In this document: positions 55,516 through 63,979 of the stretch, one piece after another
Numbering within the stretch: the first letter of the stretch is position 1
How the letters are laid out: every line of letters starts with the position of its first letter
NCBI GenBank assembly: GCA_903642265.1
Contig: CAHJWN010000002.1
Coordinates: 95,685 to 159,684 of the forward strand
Length of the DNA: 64,000 nt
Direction of reading: 5' to 3'
Source: Acidobacteriaceae bacterium
GTDB taxonomy: Bacteria; Acidobacteriota; Terriglobia; Terriglobales; Acidobacteriaceae
Position numbers and translations under genes: made by a program
The notes under the pieces: generated by a model
What the model was told of the DNA's origin: nothing
The model's database searches: none
The model's input: only the letters and a program-made list of their open reading frames with translations

Positions 55516-55580
55516 AGCGTACCTCAGCGGCTGAAGCCGCACTTTGGAAGGTAGGCTTGTGGCACGGCTAAAGCCGTGCC
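55516..55580. repeat. Dispersed element, copy B (downstream of transglutaminase gene)
   Basis: The first 25 bases (55516-55540) equal copy A at 51041-51065. After 18 different bases comes GTGGCACGGCTAAAGC (55559-55574), which is part of the hairpin GGCACGGCT/AGCCGTGCC at 55561-55580. Confidence 0.8.
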
Positions 55581-55606
55581 CTTCCAACGGCAGAGACCTG
55601 GAGTTC

Positions 55607-55632
55607 GGATCCTTCGCTGCACTCAGGATGAC
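55607..55632. repeat. Dispersed intergenic palindrome, GTCATCCTGAGC type, copy 2
   Basis: Reverse orientation of the element at 14075-14114: GGATCCTTCGCTGCACTCAG followed by GATGAC. It lies between convergent genes. Confidence 0.65.
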
Positions 55633-55703
55633 GGCCAGGACGCTGAAAGTTGAATGTCGGTGATGCGGCTCAATGGTGATGCGGCTCGATGGCGAGTGCG
55701 GAA

Positions 55704-56501
55704 TTAGAGGTTTAGTTTTTTGAAGACGCGCTCGGGGATGTTGCGGATGATGAACATGATGGGTTGCCACTGGAAGGGGACGTAGAGGGTGTCCTTCCTG
55801 GCGGAGACTGCGGCGGCGATCGAGCGGGCAACGGCGTTGACGTCGGCGAACTTTTCGCTGCCCTTCATGGAGGAGGTCATCGCGGTTTTGACGGGGCCGG
55901 GCTTGATGGTGAGGACGGTGACGCCTTCGCGATCGACGCGGTTGCGGAGGCCGCCAAGAAAGGCAGAGAGGCCTGCCTTTGAAGCTCCGTAGACGTAGTT
56001 GGACTTGCGGCCACGGTCCCCGGCAACCGAGGAGATGACGGCAAGGATGCCGGCCTTGCGCTGAACCATGTGATTCGCGAGCCAGGTGAGGATTGAGACG
56101 GGAGCGGTGAAGTTGGTGTGTAGGATCTGGGCTGCCACTTCAAAGTCGGCTTCGGCGTGGGACTGGTCGCCGAGGACGCCGTGGGCGAGGTAGGCGATGT
56201 CGAGGCCGGTGAGCGAGTTGATGGCGTGGGCGAGGAGTTCGGGGTGCTTGGCGGTGTCGTCGAGGTCGGCGACAGCGGTGTCGACATAGTGGGCACCACG
56301 GACTTTCAGATCAGCGGCCACGGCAGCAAGCTTTTCGGCGTTGCGGCCGACAAGGAAGAGGCTTGCACCTTCCGCGGCCCAGATACGGCAGGTGGCCTCG
56401 GCGATGCCGGAGGTTGCGCCGAGGACGAGGATCTTTTTAGACGCGTAGATGGTGCGGGCGGGAACGGCGTGGGCAGCGAGGGCGCTGGGCTGAGTGCTCA
56501 T
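55704..56501 (-). CDS. dprE2: SDR reductase, DprE2-like
   Basis: 265 aa from the ATG at 56501. Rossmann motif ILVLGATSGIAEATCRIWA (about 24-42), LAHGVLGD, catalytic YVYGASKAGLSAFLGG, and VLTIKPGPVKTAMTS. Its ATG overlaps the stop of the upstream DprE1-like gene (ATGA), the arrangement of the DprE1-DprE2 pair that epimerises decaprenyl-phospho-ribose to arabinose through a 2-keto intermediate. Assignment leans on that partner, since SDR proteins are too alike to name alone. The C-terminus (IIRNIPERVFKKLNL) fits DprE2 relatives. Confidence 0.75.
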   Translation of the reverse strand: MSTQPSALAAHAVPARTIYASKKILVLGATSGIAEATCRIWAAEGASLFLVGRNAEKLAAVAADLKVRGAHYVDTAVADLDDTAKHPELLAHAINSLTGLDIAYLAHGVLGDQSHAEADFEVAAQILHTNFTAPVSILTWLANHMVQRKAGILAVISSVAGDRGRKSNYVYGASKAGLSAFLGGLRNRVDREGVTVLTIKPGPVKTAMTSSMKGSEKFADVNAVARSIAAAVSARKDTLYVPFQWQPIMFIIRNIPERVFKKLNL

Positions 56502-57874
56502 AGTGTGGGGCTGTCTCCGGTAACGCGCTCCCAGAAGCTGGAGGTAAGCATGGGGTCGCGATAGCGGGCGAACTGCTCCCACTGTGGGTAGAAGGTCTGA
56601 AATTGCGGTGCGGTCATGGCGGCGTCTTTGGCGGGATAGAGGCGGCCGCCGTAGTCGCGGGTCATGTCGGCAAGACGCTCAAAGAGCGGAAAGCTGAGGT
56701 TGGGCTTGATAGGGAAATCGAGTGCAAGGGTGATGCCTGGCTGCGGGAAGCTCATCATGCCGGGGGACGGGACGTCGCCGAAGGCCTTGAGGACGGCGAG
56801 GAAGGACGCAAGGCCGGACTTGGCGACTTCGCCCAAGATGGCGATGGTGCCTTCGCGCGCGCTGTCCCATGGAATGGCGTACTGAAACTGGAGCAGGCCG
56901 GATTTGCCGTAGAGGCGGTTCCAGTGAAGGACCTTGTCGAGCGGGTAGAAGAAAGGCTCGTAATCCTGAAGCGCAGTGACGCGGGGCTTCATCTGCTTGT
57001 GGAAGAAGACGGTGTTAAAGGCGCTGACGGTGAAGGCGTTGAGGGCAAAGCCGGGGGCGTCGAAGGGGAAGACGAGTTTGGGTTCGGGCGAGGGCTTGAG
57101 TTCGTCGGGGACGCTGGAGTGGTCGCCCTGCATGAAGACGCCACGGGCGAAGTTCTTGCCGGTGGAGACGCAATCGACCCAGGAGACGGTGTACTCGATC
57201 TTTTCGGACTGGCGGGTGAGGTCGAGGAACTCGTCGATACCGTGGAACTGGATGCCCTCGTAGTCGATCTTTCGGGAGACGATGGGCTTCATGCGGAGGG
57301 TGGCCCAGGGGATGACGCCGGTGAGGCCGAGGCCGCCGATGGTTGCGGAGTACCAGTCTGGATTTTCGGTGGGGGAGCAGAGCCTGTAGGTGCCGTCCGA
57401 GCGCATGAGGCCAAACTGGGTCACGTGTGAGCCGAAGGTGCCGGCGACGTGGTGGTTTTTGCCGTGGATGTCGTTGGCGATGGCGCCGCCAAGGGTGACG
57501 TACTTGGTGCCCGGGGTGACGGGTAGGAAGAAGCCGCGGGGGACAGCGAAGTCGAGGATCTGGGCGAGGGTGATGCCAGATTCGGCGGTCAGGAGGCCGG
57601 TGGCAGGGTCAAAGTCCAGCAGGCGGTTCATGCCGGTGGTGAGGAGGAGGTTGCCGTCTTTGAGGAGGCAGACATCGCCATAGCTGCGGCCCATGCCGAC
57701 GGGGAGCGCGCCGTTGTGGATGCCGGCGGTGGCAGCGGGGAAGTCGCCCTGCCAGTTGAGCGGGACGATCTTGCCGCTATAGGTTGGGTAGCGTCCCCAG
57801 GACTCGAAAGGTGCCGGGCCGGGGGTCTCGGGTGATTGGATCCCAGCGGCGGGGGCGGTTGATGTTTGCGGCAT
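56498..57874 (-). CDS. dprE1: FAD-dependent oxidase, DprE1 homologue
   Basis: 458 aa from the ATG at 57874. FAD-binding type 4 (VAO-like) domain: LPVGMGRSYGDVCL (about 58-71) and GGAIANDIHGKNHHVAGTFG (about 129-148) with His137 at the site of the flavin-linked His132 of mycobacterial DprE1. YGKSGLLQFQYAIP, ITLALDFPIK and GRLYPAKDA follow, with Lys416 at the Lys418 position. The position of mycobacterial Cys387 is Ala385. It should oxidise a polyprenyl-phospho-pentose at C2; the acidobacterial product is unknown. Coupled to the DprE2-like gene. Confidence 0.85.
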   Translation of the reverse strand: MPQTSTAPAAGIQSPETPGPAPFESWGRYPTYSGKIVPLNWQGDFPAATAGIHNGALPVGMGRSYGDVCLLKDGNLLLTTGMNRLLDFDPATGLLTAESGITLAQILDFAVPRGFFLPVTPGTKYVTLGGAIANDIHGKNHHVAGTFGSHVTQFGLMRSDGTYRLCSPTENPDWYSATIGGLGLTGVIPWATLRMKPIVSRKIDYEGIQFHGIDEFLDLTRQSEKIEYTVSWVDCVSTGKNFARGVFMQGDHSSVPDELKPSPEPKLVFPFDAPGFALNAFTVSAFNTVFFHKQMKPRVTALQDYEPFFYPLDKVLHWNRLYGKSGLLQFQYAIPWDSAREGTIAILGEVAKSGLASFLAVLKAFGDVPSPGMMSFPQPGITLALDFPIKPNLSFPLFERLADMTRDYGGRLYPAKDAAMTAPQFQTFYPQWEQFARYRDPMLTSSFWERVTGDSPTL

Positions 57875-57993
57875 GTTTCCAGAATAGTCGATGTGGTGAA
57901 GAAGCTGCTGTAAATCCTCCCTGCGCAGGTGCCAGGGAGGTACTACTTTTGTGTGCGATGCACAGGAACGCAGGTGGTCCGAGGCGGCAAAGA

Positions 57994-58446
57994 TCAGGTG
58001 AGGGAGACGAAGAGTTCGGATCGGAGCTTCCAGGCTGAATCTGCAAATTGCCACATGGCCATGTAAGTGCCGGTGGCGAGGACCTGGCTGGCTGCCGATT
58101 CGGGCGAGAGGCGGGCGATCCAGTGGCCGTGTTCGGCGGCAAGGAGTTGAGACGTGGCGACGTGGATTTTGTCGGCGATGCGGTTGTAGCTGAGGCGGAC
58201 GGGCTGCTCGAAGGTGTGGGCGAAGGCTGCGATGTAATCCTCGCGGGAGAGGAGGGTGCCGTCGCCGATGATGACGATGAAGTCTTCGGCGAGACTAACG
58301 GAGACGGCGATGAGGTCGGCATCGGCGATGGCAAGATTGGAGGCGGCGCGGAGGGCGCGAATGGTCGCTTCTGCGGTGTGGAACGGTGGGGTGGCGTGGG
58401 GCATGGAGGCGGCGAGCCGGGATACGGCCCGCATGGGTTTTTTCAT
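57994..58446 (-). CDS. SnoaL/NTF2-like small protein
   Basis: 150 aa from the ATG at 58446. The upstream frame to 58641 only translates repeats. The segment TIRALRAASNLAIADADLIA, VSVSLAEDFIVIIGDGTLLS, and the C-terminal TGTYMAMWQFADSAWKLRSE match the NTF2-like/DUF4440 fold with its cone-shaped pocket. No catalytic residues can be named. Same strand as the DprE1 gene, 119 bases upstream of it. Confidence 0.7.
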   Translation of the reverse strand: MKKPMRAVSRLAASMPHATPPFHTAEATIRALRAASNLAIADADLIAVSVSLAEDFIVIIGDGTLLSREDYIAAFAHTFEQPVRLSYNRIADKIHVATSQLLAAEHGHWIARLSPESAASQVLATGTYMAMWQFADSAWKLRSELFVSLT

Positions 58447-58482
58447 GAGAGTGAGGATAGAAGACTGGCAACGGTAAGTGAA

Positions 58483-58640
58483 GACGCAGATTCCGTTCGG
58501 GGAGGGCAAAGTGGGGAGGGGTTGAGAACGCAAAACGCAGATTCCCTTCGGGAATGACAAAAGGGGGAGGGTAAAGGGGGGAGGAATGACAAAGGGGGCG
58601 GTTGAGGACGCACAAACGCAGACTCCCTTCGGGAATGACA
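58483..58640. repeat. Dispersed ACGCAGATTCCCTTCGGGAA-type repeats
   Basis: Copies begin at about 58483 (diverged), 58535 and 58616, each with the small hairpin TTCCC-TTC-GGGAA (or its variant) followed by TGACAAA. A part copy (GGAATGACAAA) is at about 58583. Related pieces recur at 61478-61534. Confidence 0.7.
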
Positions 58641-58692
58641 AAAAGGTGGAGGGGAGGGCAAAGAGAGCAGCGGCGATGGAGGAGGGTTGGCT

Positions 58693-59589
58693 CTAGGTAA
58701 GTTTGCGGACGTAGTCGGCGTCGACTTTGAGGGATTCTTTCCAGGGCATGCTGAAGGCTTCCTGCTCAACGAAGGCGTGCTCGATGTGCTGGGACCGGGC
58801 GGCTTCGGCGAGGATGGGCTGGTAGCTGACGCTGCCCATGCCGAGCTCAGCGATTTTGAAGTCTTCGGGTTTAGGGTTTGCCACCGTGGGAGCTTTGAAG
58901 TCCTTGATGTGGAGCATGCTGATGCGGTGCGGGTTGTTCTTGAGGATGTCGATGGGGTTCATGCCTGCGACCGTGGCCCAGCCGCAATCGAGCTCGAAGG
59001 TAACTTTTTTCGGGTCGGTAAGGCGCATGAGCTCGAGGTACGGAACTTTGCCCTCGGTGGTAGCGAACTCGGGGACATGGTTGTGGTAGCCGAAGCGGAT
59101 TCCCTGCCCTGCGAGCTTTTCGCCCATCTCGTTAAACTGGTCAGCGTTGTAGTACCAGTCGTCGAGGGTGAAGGCTCCATGGGAGCCGGATGGCGCGCCC
59201 GCAGGTGGATTGCGGTGGCCGGGGCTGGCGCAGATGATGAAGCTGACGCCGAGCTGCTTGTCGTAGGCGGCGATCTCGTCGAAGCGGGTATGGAGATCGT
59301 TAAAGGGGTGGTGTGCACTAACGCAGCGGAGGCCGGCTTTATCGAGGGCAGCTCGGACTTCTCCGGCGGATCTTTTGGGTAGCGAGGCGGCTTCTACCTC
59401 GGTGAAGCCGGCGGCGGCGACACCGGCGAGAGCGCCTTCGAAGTCGGCGGCCATCTGGTCACGAACGGAGTAGAGCTGGATGCCAAGCGGAAGGCCGAGC
59501 GGGTTAGCGAACGCCCTGCGGCCAGCGAGGCTGAGTGCGGCGAGTGCGGCCATGCTGCCGGTAAATTCTCTGCGAGAAAGCTTTGTCAT
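58693..59589 (-). CDS. Tat-exported sugar phosphate isomerase/epimerase-like TIM-barrel protein
   Basis: 298 aa. A twin-arginine leader (KLSRREFTGSMAALAALSLAG) precedes a xylose-isomerase-like TIM barrel (LGIQLYSVRDQMA, FTEVEAAS, IRFGYHNHVPEF, VTFELDCGWATVAG, ISMLHIKDF). Metal-binding His/Glu/Asp residues typical of the AP endonuclease 2 superfamily are visible in those strands. Probably acts on exported sugars; substrate unknown. AGGAG is six bases before the ATG. Confidence 0.87.
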   Translation of the reverse strand: MTKLSRREFTGSMAALAALSLAGRRAFANPLGLPLGIQLYSVRDQMAADFEGALAGVAAAGFTEVEAASLPKRSAGEVRAALDKAGLRCVSAHHPFNDLHTRFDEIAAYDKQLGVSFIICASPGHRNPPAGAPSGSHGAFTLDDWYYNADQFNEMGEKLAGQGIRFGYHNHVPEFATTEGKVPYLELMRLTDPKKVTFELDCGWATVAGMNPIDILKNNPHRISMLHIKDFKAPTVANPKPEDFKIAELGMGSVSYQPILAEAARSQHIEHAFVEQEAFSMPWKESLKVDADYVRKLT

Positions 59590-59899
59590 GTGGTTCTCCT
59601 ATAAGGTCTGTCTGGTCATTTCGGAAGCAAGATGCTCTGAAGCACGCATCGAGAAGGCGAGGATGGTCCTGGTCAGATTCTGCCAACCGGCACTAACGAA
59701 GCCTCGGCAGAACGCACGAAGTCACGACGCAGCACGGGTTCTCCTTTGGCTGGCAGAAGAGTACACGCCGGGATGTTTGGTCGTCCAACGGGCCAAGTGT
59801 TTTGGGTCGTGAAGTCCGGGCGATAATTTGTGGGGAGTCGTTCGTCCATACTTGTTGAAGCCGACAAGCGTGGCGGACCATTGCAGTTGTGAGGTTTCG
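59590..59899. other. Divergent intergenic region with a Tat-leader-like remnant
   Basis: 310 bases between the TIM-barrel gene and the GH30 gene. Apart from the possible 20-codon remnant at 59673-59735 and presumed promoters, nothing is recognisable. Confidence 0.5.
59673..59735 (-). pseudogene. Possible remnant of a Tat-signal gene start
   Basis: AGGAG lies five bases before a GTG that opens LRRDFVRSAEASLVPVGRI and then stops. The first residues look like the start of a twin-arginine leader, comparable to SRREFTGSMAALAAL of the next gene. A chance frame is quite possible. Confidence 0.3.
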
Positions 59900-61342
59900 A
59901 TGAGAGCGAAGCAGTTCAGGTTTATAGGTGGGGCGTGGCTGTTGATTACGGCAGCGGTGGTCGGGGCTTCGGTGCTGCGGGCGCAGGGGGCTGCGCAAGG
60001 CGGAGTGCGGGTGTGGATGACGACGGCCAATAAGAGCGCGCTGCTTGCGCAGCAGTCGCCGATTGCGTTTCAAAAGGCGGCAGATGGTGTGCCGGTGATT
60101 GCGGTGGACGAGGGCGATCGCAAACAGACGATGGATGGGTTTGGGTTTGCGCTTACGGGAGGGAGCGCGGAGTTGTTGATGAAGATGGAGGTGTCGCGGC
60201 GGGCTGGGTTGCTGAAGGAGCTTTTTGGGAATCCGGGTGATGCGGCTTTGGGCGATGCCATTTCGGTGAGCTATTTGCGGGTGAGCATTGGGTCGTCGGA
60301 CATGAACGAGCGGGTGTTTACGTATGACGATCTGGCTGCGGGCGAGAGTGATGCCGGGCTGGCGAAGTTCGATTTAGGACCGGACCGCAAGGACGTGGTC
60401 CCCGTGCTGAAGGAGATCCTGGCGCTCAATCCCAGGATTGCGATTCTTGCGTCGCCATGGTCGGCGCCGTCGTGGATGAAGGACAACGATGCGGCGAAGG
60501 GTGGGAGTTTGAAGCCGGAATTCTACTCGACTTATGCGGCGTATCTCGTCAAGTATTTACGCGCGATGGCGGCAGAGGGGATCCACATCCAAGCGATCAC
60601 GGTGCAGAATGAACCGTTGAATGCGAACAATACGCCGAGCATGATTGTGACGGCGCAGGAGGAGGGCAGGTTTATCCAGACTGCGCTGAGGCCGGCGTTC
60701 AAGAAGGCAGGGCTGTTTACGGACATCATTCTGTATGACCATAACTGCGACCGGCCGGATTATCCGCTGGATATCCTGGCGGATGCGAAGACGCGGGCGA
60801 TGGTAAAGGGATCGGGCTTCCATCTGTACGAAGGCGAGGTCTCGGCGATGACCAAGGTGCATGAGGCGCATCCGGAGAAGGACATCTACTTTACCGAGCA
60901 GATGGTGGTCGATGGCAAGGACAAGACGACGTTGGATATCGCGCGTGCGGTATCGGAGGTGATGATTGGAGCGACGCGGAACTGGAGCCGGAATGTGCTG
61001 CTGTGGAACCTGGCGGCAGATCCGTCGTTTGGACCGCATACGAGCGATGGTGGGTGCCCCGTGTGCGAAGGCGCGATCACGATCGACGGCGATGCGGTGA
61101 CGCGGAACCTTGCGTATTACACGGTGGCGCAGGTGTCGAAGTTTGTGCCGCCAGGGTCGGTACGGGTGGGGTCGGGTGTAGTGGATGGCCTGGCGGATGT
61201 GGCGTATTCGAAGCCGGGCCGAGGGATGGTGCTGGTAGTGGCGAATACGGGGAAGGGGCCAAAGGCGTTTGCGGTCAGGGATGGAAAGCGGGAGTTCAAT
61301 GCGGTGCTTGATGCGGGGGCTGTGGGTACATATGTGTGGTGA
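59900..61342 (+). CDS. Secreted glycoside hydrolase family 30 (glucosylceramidase-like)
   Basis: 480 aa from the ATG at 59900, with GAGG six bases upstream. Signal peptide about 1-29. The GH30 barrel shows QTMDGFGFALTGGSAELLMK, LASPWSAPSWMKDN, the acid/base Glu238 in ITVQNEPLN, and the nucleophile Glu333 in YFTEQMVVDG. A C-terminal beta domain (about 400-480) follows. Likely hydrolyses beta-1,6- or beta-1,4-glucosides outside the cytoplasm. Faces the GH3 beta-glucosidase gene convergently; the two could act in series. Confidence 0.92.
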   Translation: MRAKQFRFIGGAWLLITAAVVGASVLRAQGAAQGGVRVWMTTANKSALLAQQSPIAFQKAADGVPVIAVDEGDRKQTMDGFGFALTGGSAELLMKMEVSRRAGLLKELFGNPGDAALGDAISVSYLRVSIGSSDMNERVFTYDDLAAGESDAGLAKFDLGPDRKDVVPVLKEILALNPRIAILASPWSAPSWMKDNDAAKGGSLKPEFYSTYAAYLVKYLRAMAAEGIHIQAITVQNEPLNANNTPSMIVTAQEEGRFIQTALRPAFKKAGLFTDIILYDHNCDRPDYPLDILADAKTRAMVKGSGFHLYEGEVSAMTKVHEAHPEKDIYFTEQMVVDGKDKTTLDIARAVSEVMIGATRNWSRNVLLWNLAADPSFGPHTSDGGCPVCEGAITIDGDAVTRNLAYYTVAQVSKFVPPGSVRVGSGVVDGLADVAYSKPGRGMVLVVANTGKGPKAFAVRDGKREFNAVLDAGAVGTYVW

Positions 61343-61633
61343 GACTGCTGGGGGTCGGTGGAGCAGGTTTTGGGTGGTGAATCAGGAAGCTGCGAGCGGT
61401 GCTGGTGGTGTGGGATCGCGGGGTCCTTCGCTGCGCTCAGGATGACGGCCAGAACCGGCGGCGGCAGAGGCAAACGCGAACTCCCTACGGGAATGACAAA
61501 CCAAGAGGGGTGGGAATGACAAACGAAAAGGGGGTACCGCGTTGCGCTCAGGGTGACCGCAAGTGCGGGGCGCGCCCTTTGCTGGGTGCGGGATGAGCTT
61601 CGCTCAATTGAGGAACGTTTTGCGCAATCGATA
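61343..61633. other. Gene-free convergent interval with dispersed repeats
   Basis: 291 bases between the GH30 and GH3 genes. It contains copy 3 of the GTCATCCTGAGC palindrome (61421-61446) and pieces of the CCCTTCGGGAATGACA-type repeat (61478-61534). Confidence 0.6.
61421..61446. repeat. Dispersed intergenic palindrome, GTCATCCTGAGC type, copy 3
   Basis: GGGTCCTTCGCTGCGCTCAG followed by GATGAC, nearly the same as copy 2 at 55607-55632 and inverted to copy 1. Confidence 0.65.
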
Positions 61634-63979
61634 TCAGGGTAGGACGGTGAAGGAGGTATGGGTGGTGGCTTCGGAGGTGTCGCCCATCCAGAGGTCGAAG
61701 TCGCCCGGCTCGATGCTCCAATGGTGGGTCTGCGGGCTCCAGAAGCCAAGGTCGGTGGTGTCGAGCGAGAGGGTTACGGTTTGCTTCTCGCCAGGCTTGA
61801 GGGTGACGCGGCGGAAGCCCTTGAGCTCACGGATGGGGCGGGAGGCGCTGGCGGCGCGCTGGTGGGTGTAGAGCTGAACGACTTCATCGCCAGGGACAGG
61901 GCTGGTGTTTTCGACGGTCATCGAGACGTTTACTTTGTCGCCAGAGTGCACCTGCGCGTTGGCGATTTGAAGATTGCCGAGGGTAAAGGTTGAGTAGCTG
62001 AGGCCGTATCCGAAGTGGTAGAGCGGTGCGCTGGTGCTGTCCCAGTAGCGTGTGTCTGGAGACTCCGGGATCTGCGAGAGGTTGTGGGCGTAGTAGACGG
62101 GAACCTGGCCGACGTTGCGGGGCCAGGTGACGGGGAGTTTGCCGCCCGGATTGGCTGCGCCGGACAGCAGGTCGGCGATGGCGTCTCCGCCTTCGGTGCC
62201 GGGATACCAGGCTTCCAGGATTGCGGGAACATGCTGCGAGGCCCAGGTGATGTTGAGCGGGCGGGCGTTCAACAGCAGAAGAACGACGGGCTTGCCGGTG
62301 GCAACGGCGGCTTCGAGCAGCTGCTGCTGCTTGCCGGGGAGATCGAGGCTGGAGCGCGAGGCGCGTTCGCCGCTCATGTTCTGGAGTTCGCCAAGGGCGA
62401 GGATGGCGACGTCTGACTTGCGGATGAGGTCGAGGGCGTGGTCGAACTCTGCGGACCTTTCGGCATCGGTTTTGAGGAGCGGCTTGGCACTGGCGAACTG
62501 GCCGTCGAAGATGGATGGCTGCTCGCGCTCGATCTCGACGCCGGTGGTGTAGGAGATGTTGATGGCGGGGCCGTAGTGTTTGCGGAGGCCTTCGAGGACG
62601 GTGACGGAGTCGGCGGGATGGCCGGCGAGGCTCCACGAACCCATGATGTCGGTCTTGGTGTTGCCGAGCGGGCCGATGAGCGCGATGGATTTGACGCTGC
62701 TGCGCAGCGGGAGGACACGGCCTTCGTTGCGGAGGAGGACTGCGGTCCGGGCGGCGATCTGCCGGGCGGTGCTGCGCTGTTCGGGCGTGACCATGAGCGA
62801 TGGAGCCTTGGCGGGGTCAGCGTAGGGATGCTGGAAGAGGCCGAGCTTGTACTTGGCCATGAGGATGTCGCGGACGGCGGCGTCGATTGTAGATTGCGGG
62901 AGGGTGCCTTTGGCGACGGCTTCGGGCAGGGTCTCACGGAAAGTGGTGCTGGTCATCTCCATATCCACGCCGGCGTTGACGGCACGGGCGGCAGCGTCTG
63001 CGGCGTTGGCAGCAAAGCCGTGGACGGAGAGACTCTTCACCGACTCCCAATCACTGACGACGAAGCCATTGAAGTGCCAGTCTTCGCGGAGGACGTCGTG
63101 GAGGAGGAAGCGATTGCCGGTTGCGGGGACGCCGTTGAGGTCCATGTAGGCGGACATGAGGGAGCCTGCGCCGGCGGCAAGTGCGGCATGGAAGGGCGGG
63201 AGGTAGACGTTCCAAAGCTGCTCGTCGGAGATGTTGGATTCTTCGTAGTCACGGCCGCCAACGGCGGCGCCATAGCCGGCGAAGTGCTTGACGCAGGCCA
63301 TGATGTGGTCGGGGCTATCGAGCGAGGTGCCCTGAAAGCCGCGGACCTGGGCAGCGCCCATCTGCGCGCCGAGATAGGGGTCTTCGCCAGCGCCTTCGAG
63401 GATGCGGCCCCAGCGGGGATCGCGGGCGATGTCGACCATAGGGGCGAAGGTCCACTGGACGCCGGTGGCACGGGCTTCGCGGGCGGCCATGCCTTGCGCG
63501 CGCTCGGCGGAGGCGGGGTCCCAACTGGAAGCCATGGCGAGCGGGATGGGGTAGATGGTGCGGAAGCCGTGGATGACGTCGAAGCCGAAGAGGATGGGGA
63601 TGTGGAGGCGGCTCTGCTCGACGGCGAGGTGCTGAAGCTGGTCGATGCGCCGGGCATCGGTGATGAAGAGGAAGGATCCGACTTTTCCCTGGCGGGCAAG
63701 GTCTTCTGCGGAAGTGATGTGGGCGCCGCTCGATACCGGGATGTCAGGTGGCTGGTTGAGCGGCACCTGGCTCATCTGCGCGACCTTCTCTTCGACGGTC
63801 ATTCTACTGAGGAGAGCATCGACGAACGCCGTGGCTGCGGGGTCCGATGTTGCGACAATTGGCGGCATATGCTGCTGCGCGTGAACACTGATTGCGGCGA
63901 AGCGCGGGGCCAGAACGAGCATAGAGATAAGGGTGGCCTTGAGGCCGGGACGCCACGCGCGAGGCGATGCAGATGTCAT
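61634..63979 (-). CDS. Secreted beta-glucosidase, glycoside hydrolase family 3 (BglX type)
   Basis: 781 aa. Signal peptide about 1-35. An N-terminal TIM barrel (about 45-360) has APMVDIARDPRWGRILEGAGE, KHFAGYGAAVGGRDY and the nucleophile Asp310 in GFVVSDWESV. An alpha/beta sandwich domain (LLRNEGRVLPL, LLLNARPLNITWA) follows. A fibronectin-III-like domain (VSMTVENTSPVPGDEVVQLY) closes the protein. Removes glucose from beta-linked oligosaccharides in the periplasm. GGAGAA lies upstream of the ATG. Confidence 0.94.
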   Translation of the reverse strand: MTSASPRAWRPGLKATLISMLVLAPRFAAISVHAQQHMPPIVATSDPAATAFVDALLSRMTVEEKVAQMSQVPLNQPPDIPVSSGAHITSAEDLARQGKVGSFLFITDARRIDQLQHLAVEQSRLHIPILFGFDVIHGFRTIYPIPLAMASSWDPASAERAQGMAAREARATGVQWTFAPMVDIARDPRWGRILEGAGEDPYLGAQMGAAQVRGFQGTSLDSPDHIMACVKHFAGYGAAVGGRDYEESNISDEQLWNVYLPPFHAALAAGAGSLMSAYMDLNGVPATGNRFLLHDVLREDWHFNGFVVSDWESVKSLSVHGFAANAADAAARAVNAGVDMEMTSTTFRETLPEAVAKGTLPQSTIDAAVRDILMAKYKLGLFQHPYADPAKAPSLMVTPEQRSTARQIAARTAVLLRNEGRVLPLRSSVKSIALIGPLGNTKTDIMGSWSLAGHPADSVTVLEGLRKHYGPAINISYTTGVEIEREQPSIFDGQFASAKPLLKTDAERSAEFDHALDLIRKSDVAILALGELQNMSGERASRSSLDLPGKQQQLLEAAVATGKPVVLLLLNARPLNITWASQHVPAILEAWYPGTEGGDAIADLLSGAANPGGKLPVTWPRNVGQVPVYYAHNLSQIPESPDTRYWDSTSAPLYHFGYGLSYSTFTLGNLQIANAQVHSGDKVNVSMTVENTSPVPGDEVVQLYTHQRAASASRPIRELKGFRRVTLKPGEKQTVTLSLDTTDLGFWSPQTHHWSIEPGDFDLWMGDTSEATTHTSFTVLP

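Noticed and set aside
58447..58641. N-terminal extension of the SnoaL-like protein
   Set aside because: The extra residues are repeated translations of the dispersed CCCTTCGGGAA element; the ATG at 58446 starts the real domain.
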